From JBOHDX01 sp050700835 (lineage in GTDB: Bacteria > Actinomycetota > Actinomycetes > Propionibacteriales > Nocardioidaceae), in contig JBOHDX010000050.1 of NCBI GenBank assembly GCA_050700835.1, positions 1 to 55,243 on the forward strand: 55,243 nt of DNA, written 5' to 3'. A model generated the notes under the pieces. It saw only the letters and a program-made list of their open reading frames with translations. It was not told the DNA's origin and ran no database searches. Numbering within the stretch: the stretch's first letter is position 1; each line of letters opens with the position of its first letter. This document shows positions 54,485 to 55,243 of this stretch, one piece after another. A program made the translations under genes and the position numbers.

Positions 54485-55236
54485 CCGCGGCGCCTGGAGC
54501 GGCTCTCTACGATGGTGACGTGCCGAACCTGCTGCTGGTCGAGGACGACCACGTGATCGGGTCCTCGCTCGACTCCGCACTGCGCGCCAACGGCCACGCG
54601 GTGGCCTGGGCCCAGACCGGTGCGCATGCCTTGGAGCAGATCCGCGGCAGCAGCTTCGACCTGGCCCTGCTGGACCTGGGGCTGCCCGATATGGACGGTG
54701 TCGACGTCTGCCGCGACCTTCGGCTGATGCAGCCGTCGTGCGTGATCGTGATGCTCACGGCTCGCCGCGACGAGATGGACGTCGTGGTCGGCCTCGAGGC
54801 CGGCGCCGACGACTATCTCACCAAGCCGTTCGGCCTGACCGAGCTGCTGGCCCGGGTCCGTGCCCATCTGCGCCGAGGCGCCGCCGAGTACGGCGTGGAG
54901 GCGAGCGTTTTCTGCTCCGGCGACCTGCGGCTGGACATGCAGGCGCGCCGGTGCACGATCGCCGGCGACGAGGTCTCGCTGCGGGCCAAGGAGTTCGACC
55001 TGCTCGCCCGGCTGGCCAACTCCGTGGGCCGCGCCCTGAACCGTGACACGTTGATGTCTGAGGTGTGGGACGAGAACTGGTTCGGGTCGACGAAGACGCT
55101 CGACGTCCACATCGCCGCCCTCCGCAAACGGCTCGCCGAGGCGGCCGAGTCACATGAGCCGGTCGCGAAGCTGCCGGCGATCACCACGCTGCGCGGACAC
55201 GGCTACCGCCTCGACCCGGTCGCGGCAGACGGCTGA
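54481..55236 (+). CDS. OmpR/PhoB-type response regulator
   Basis: A 251-residue regulator with a receiver (NLLLVEDDHVIGSSLDSAL, D65 in LALLDLGLPD, KPF) and a winged-helix effector (LRAKEFDLLARLANSVGRALN, RGHGYRLDP). ATG 54481 overlaps the PIG-L stop (ATGA), which couples translation; a GTG at 54520 could give a shorter protein starting right before the receiver. Its cognate kinase may be that at 49524-50897. It ends 7 bp before the window edge. Confidence 0.9.
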   Translation: MTAAPGAALYDGDVPNLLLVEDDHVIGSSLDSALRANGHAVAWAQTGAHALEQIRGSSFDLALLDLGLPDMDGVDVCRDLRLMQPSCVIVMLTARRDEMDVVVGLEAGADDYLTKPFGLTELLARVRAHLRRGAAEYGVEASVFCSGDLRLDMQARRCTIAGDEVSLRAKEFDLLARLANSVGRALNRDTLMSEVWDENWFGSTKTLDVHIAALRKRLAEAAESHEPVAKLPAITTLRGHGYRLDPVAADG

Positions 55237-55243
55237 CGCCTCG

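Overview
The window is a high-GC actinobacterial chromosome segment. Gene order closely follows the conserved secA - hpf - comF - lpqB - mtrB - mtrA - ahcY - pmm/manB - DUF3499 - whiB2 - fbiA - fbiB - manC-like block known from Mycobacterium (the Rv3240c to Rv3268 region) and Streptomyces. WhiB, LpqB/MtrAB, F420 and LCP genes confirm an actinomycete. A galactofuran module (Glf, GlfT2-like, GlfT1-like, Wzm/Wzt) suggests a mycolata-like or related lineage with a galactan-type envelope polymer. I cannot fix the genus from the sequence alone.

Layout: (1) 1-5.0 kb: the 5' part of secA (cut by the left edge), a divergent SCO1-like lipoprotein and a YcaQ-type DNA glycosylase. (2) 5.0-12.8 kb: an accessory region built from three modules of a small exported protein followed by an ER/SipW-type (Ser/His) signal peptidase. 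In every module a perfect hairpin lies between substrate and peptidase. A DUF5305-like membrane protein is the third component of one module, and one substrate gene looks broken. XdhC-like, membrane and two VOC genes sit between the modules. (3) 13.0-28.9 kb: orphan NarL-type regulator, hpf, comF (with an in-frame 12-bp repeat), the lpqB-mtrB-mtrA operon, ahcY, a CDF transporter/SIS/Trm112/phosphomannomutase operon, DUF3499, a zincin-like protein with a decayed metal motif, and a DUF5719-like exported protein. (4) 28.9-39.4 kb: a giant GT2 membrane protein, whiB2, a W/Q/G-rich membrane protein, fbiA, a fbiB lacking its nitroreductase half, a sugar-nucleotide pyrophosphorylase, a TIGR03089 protein and galE. 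(5) 39.4-49.5 kb: a leftward galactan/export cluster (LCP, GlfT1-like, GT2, glf, glfT2-like, wzm, wzt) and a second divergent LCP ligase. (6) 49.5-55.2 kb: a histidine kinase, and a coupled rightward set of UPF0104-type flippase, GT4 glycosyltransferase, PIG-L deacetylase (with a 15-bp in-frame repeat) and OmpR-type regulator.

How it works together: most of the window serves the cell envelope. galE and glf make UDP-galactofuranose; the GlfT-like enzymes polymerise it on a lipid carrier; Wzm/Wzt would export it; LCP proteins would attach it to peptidoglycan. The manB and manC-like genes feed GDP-mannose. MtrAB/LpqB and WhiB2 tie envelope growth to division. The accessory SipW-type modules look like a dedicated route for small surface proteins, analogous to TasA/SipW of Bacillus, and are the least-described part of the window.
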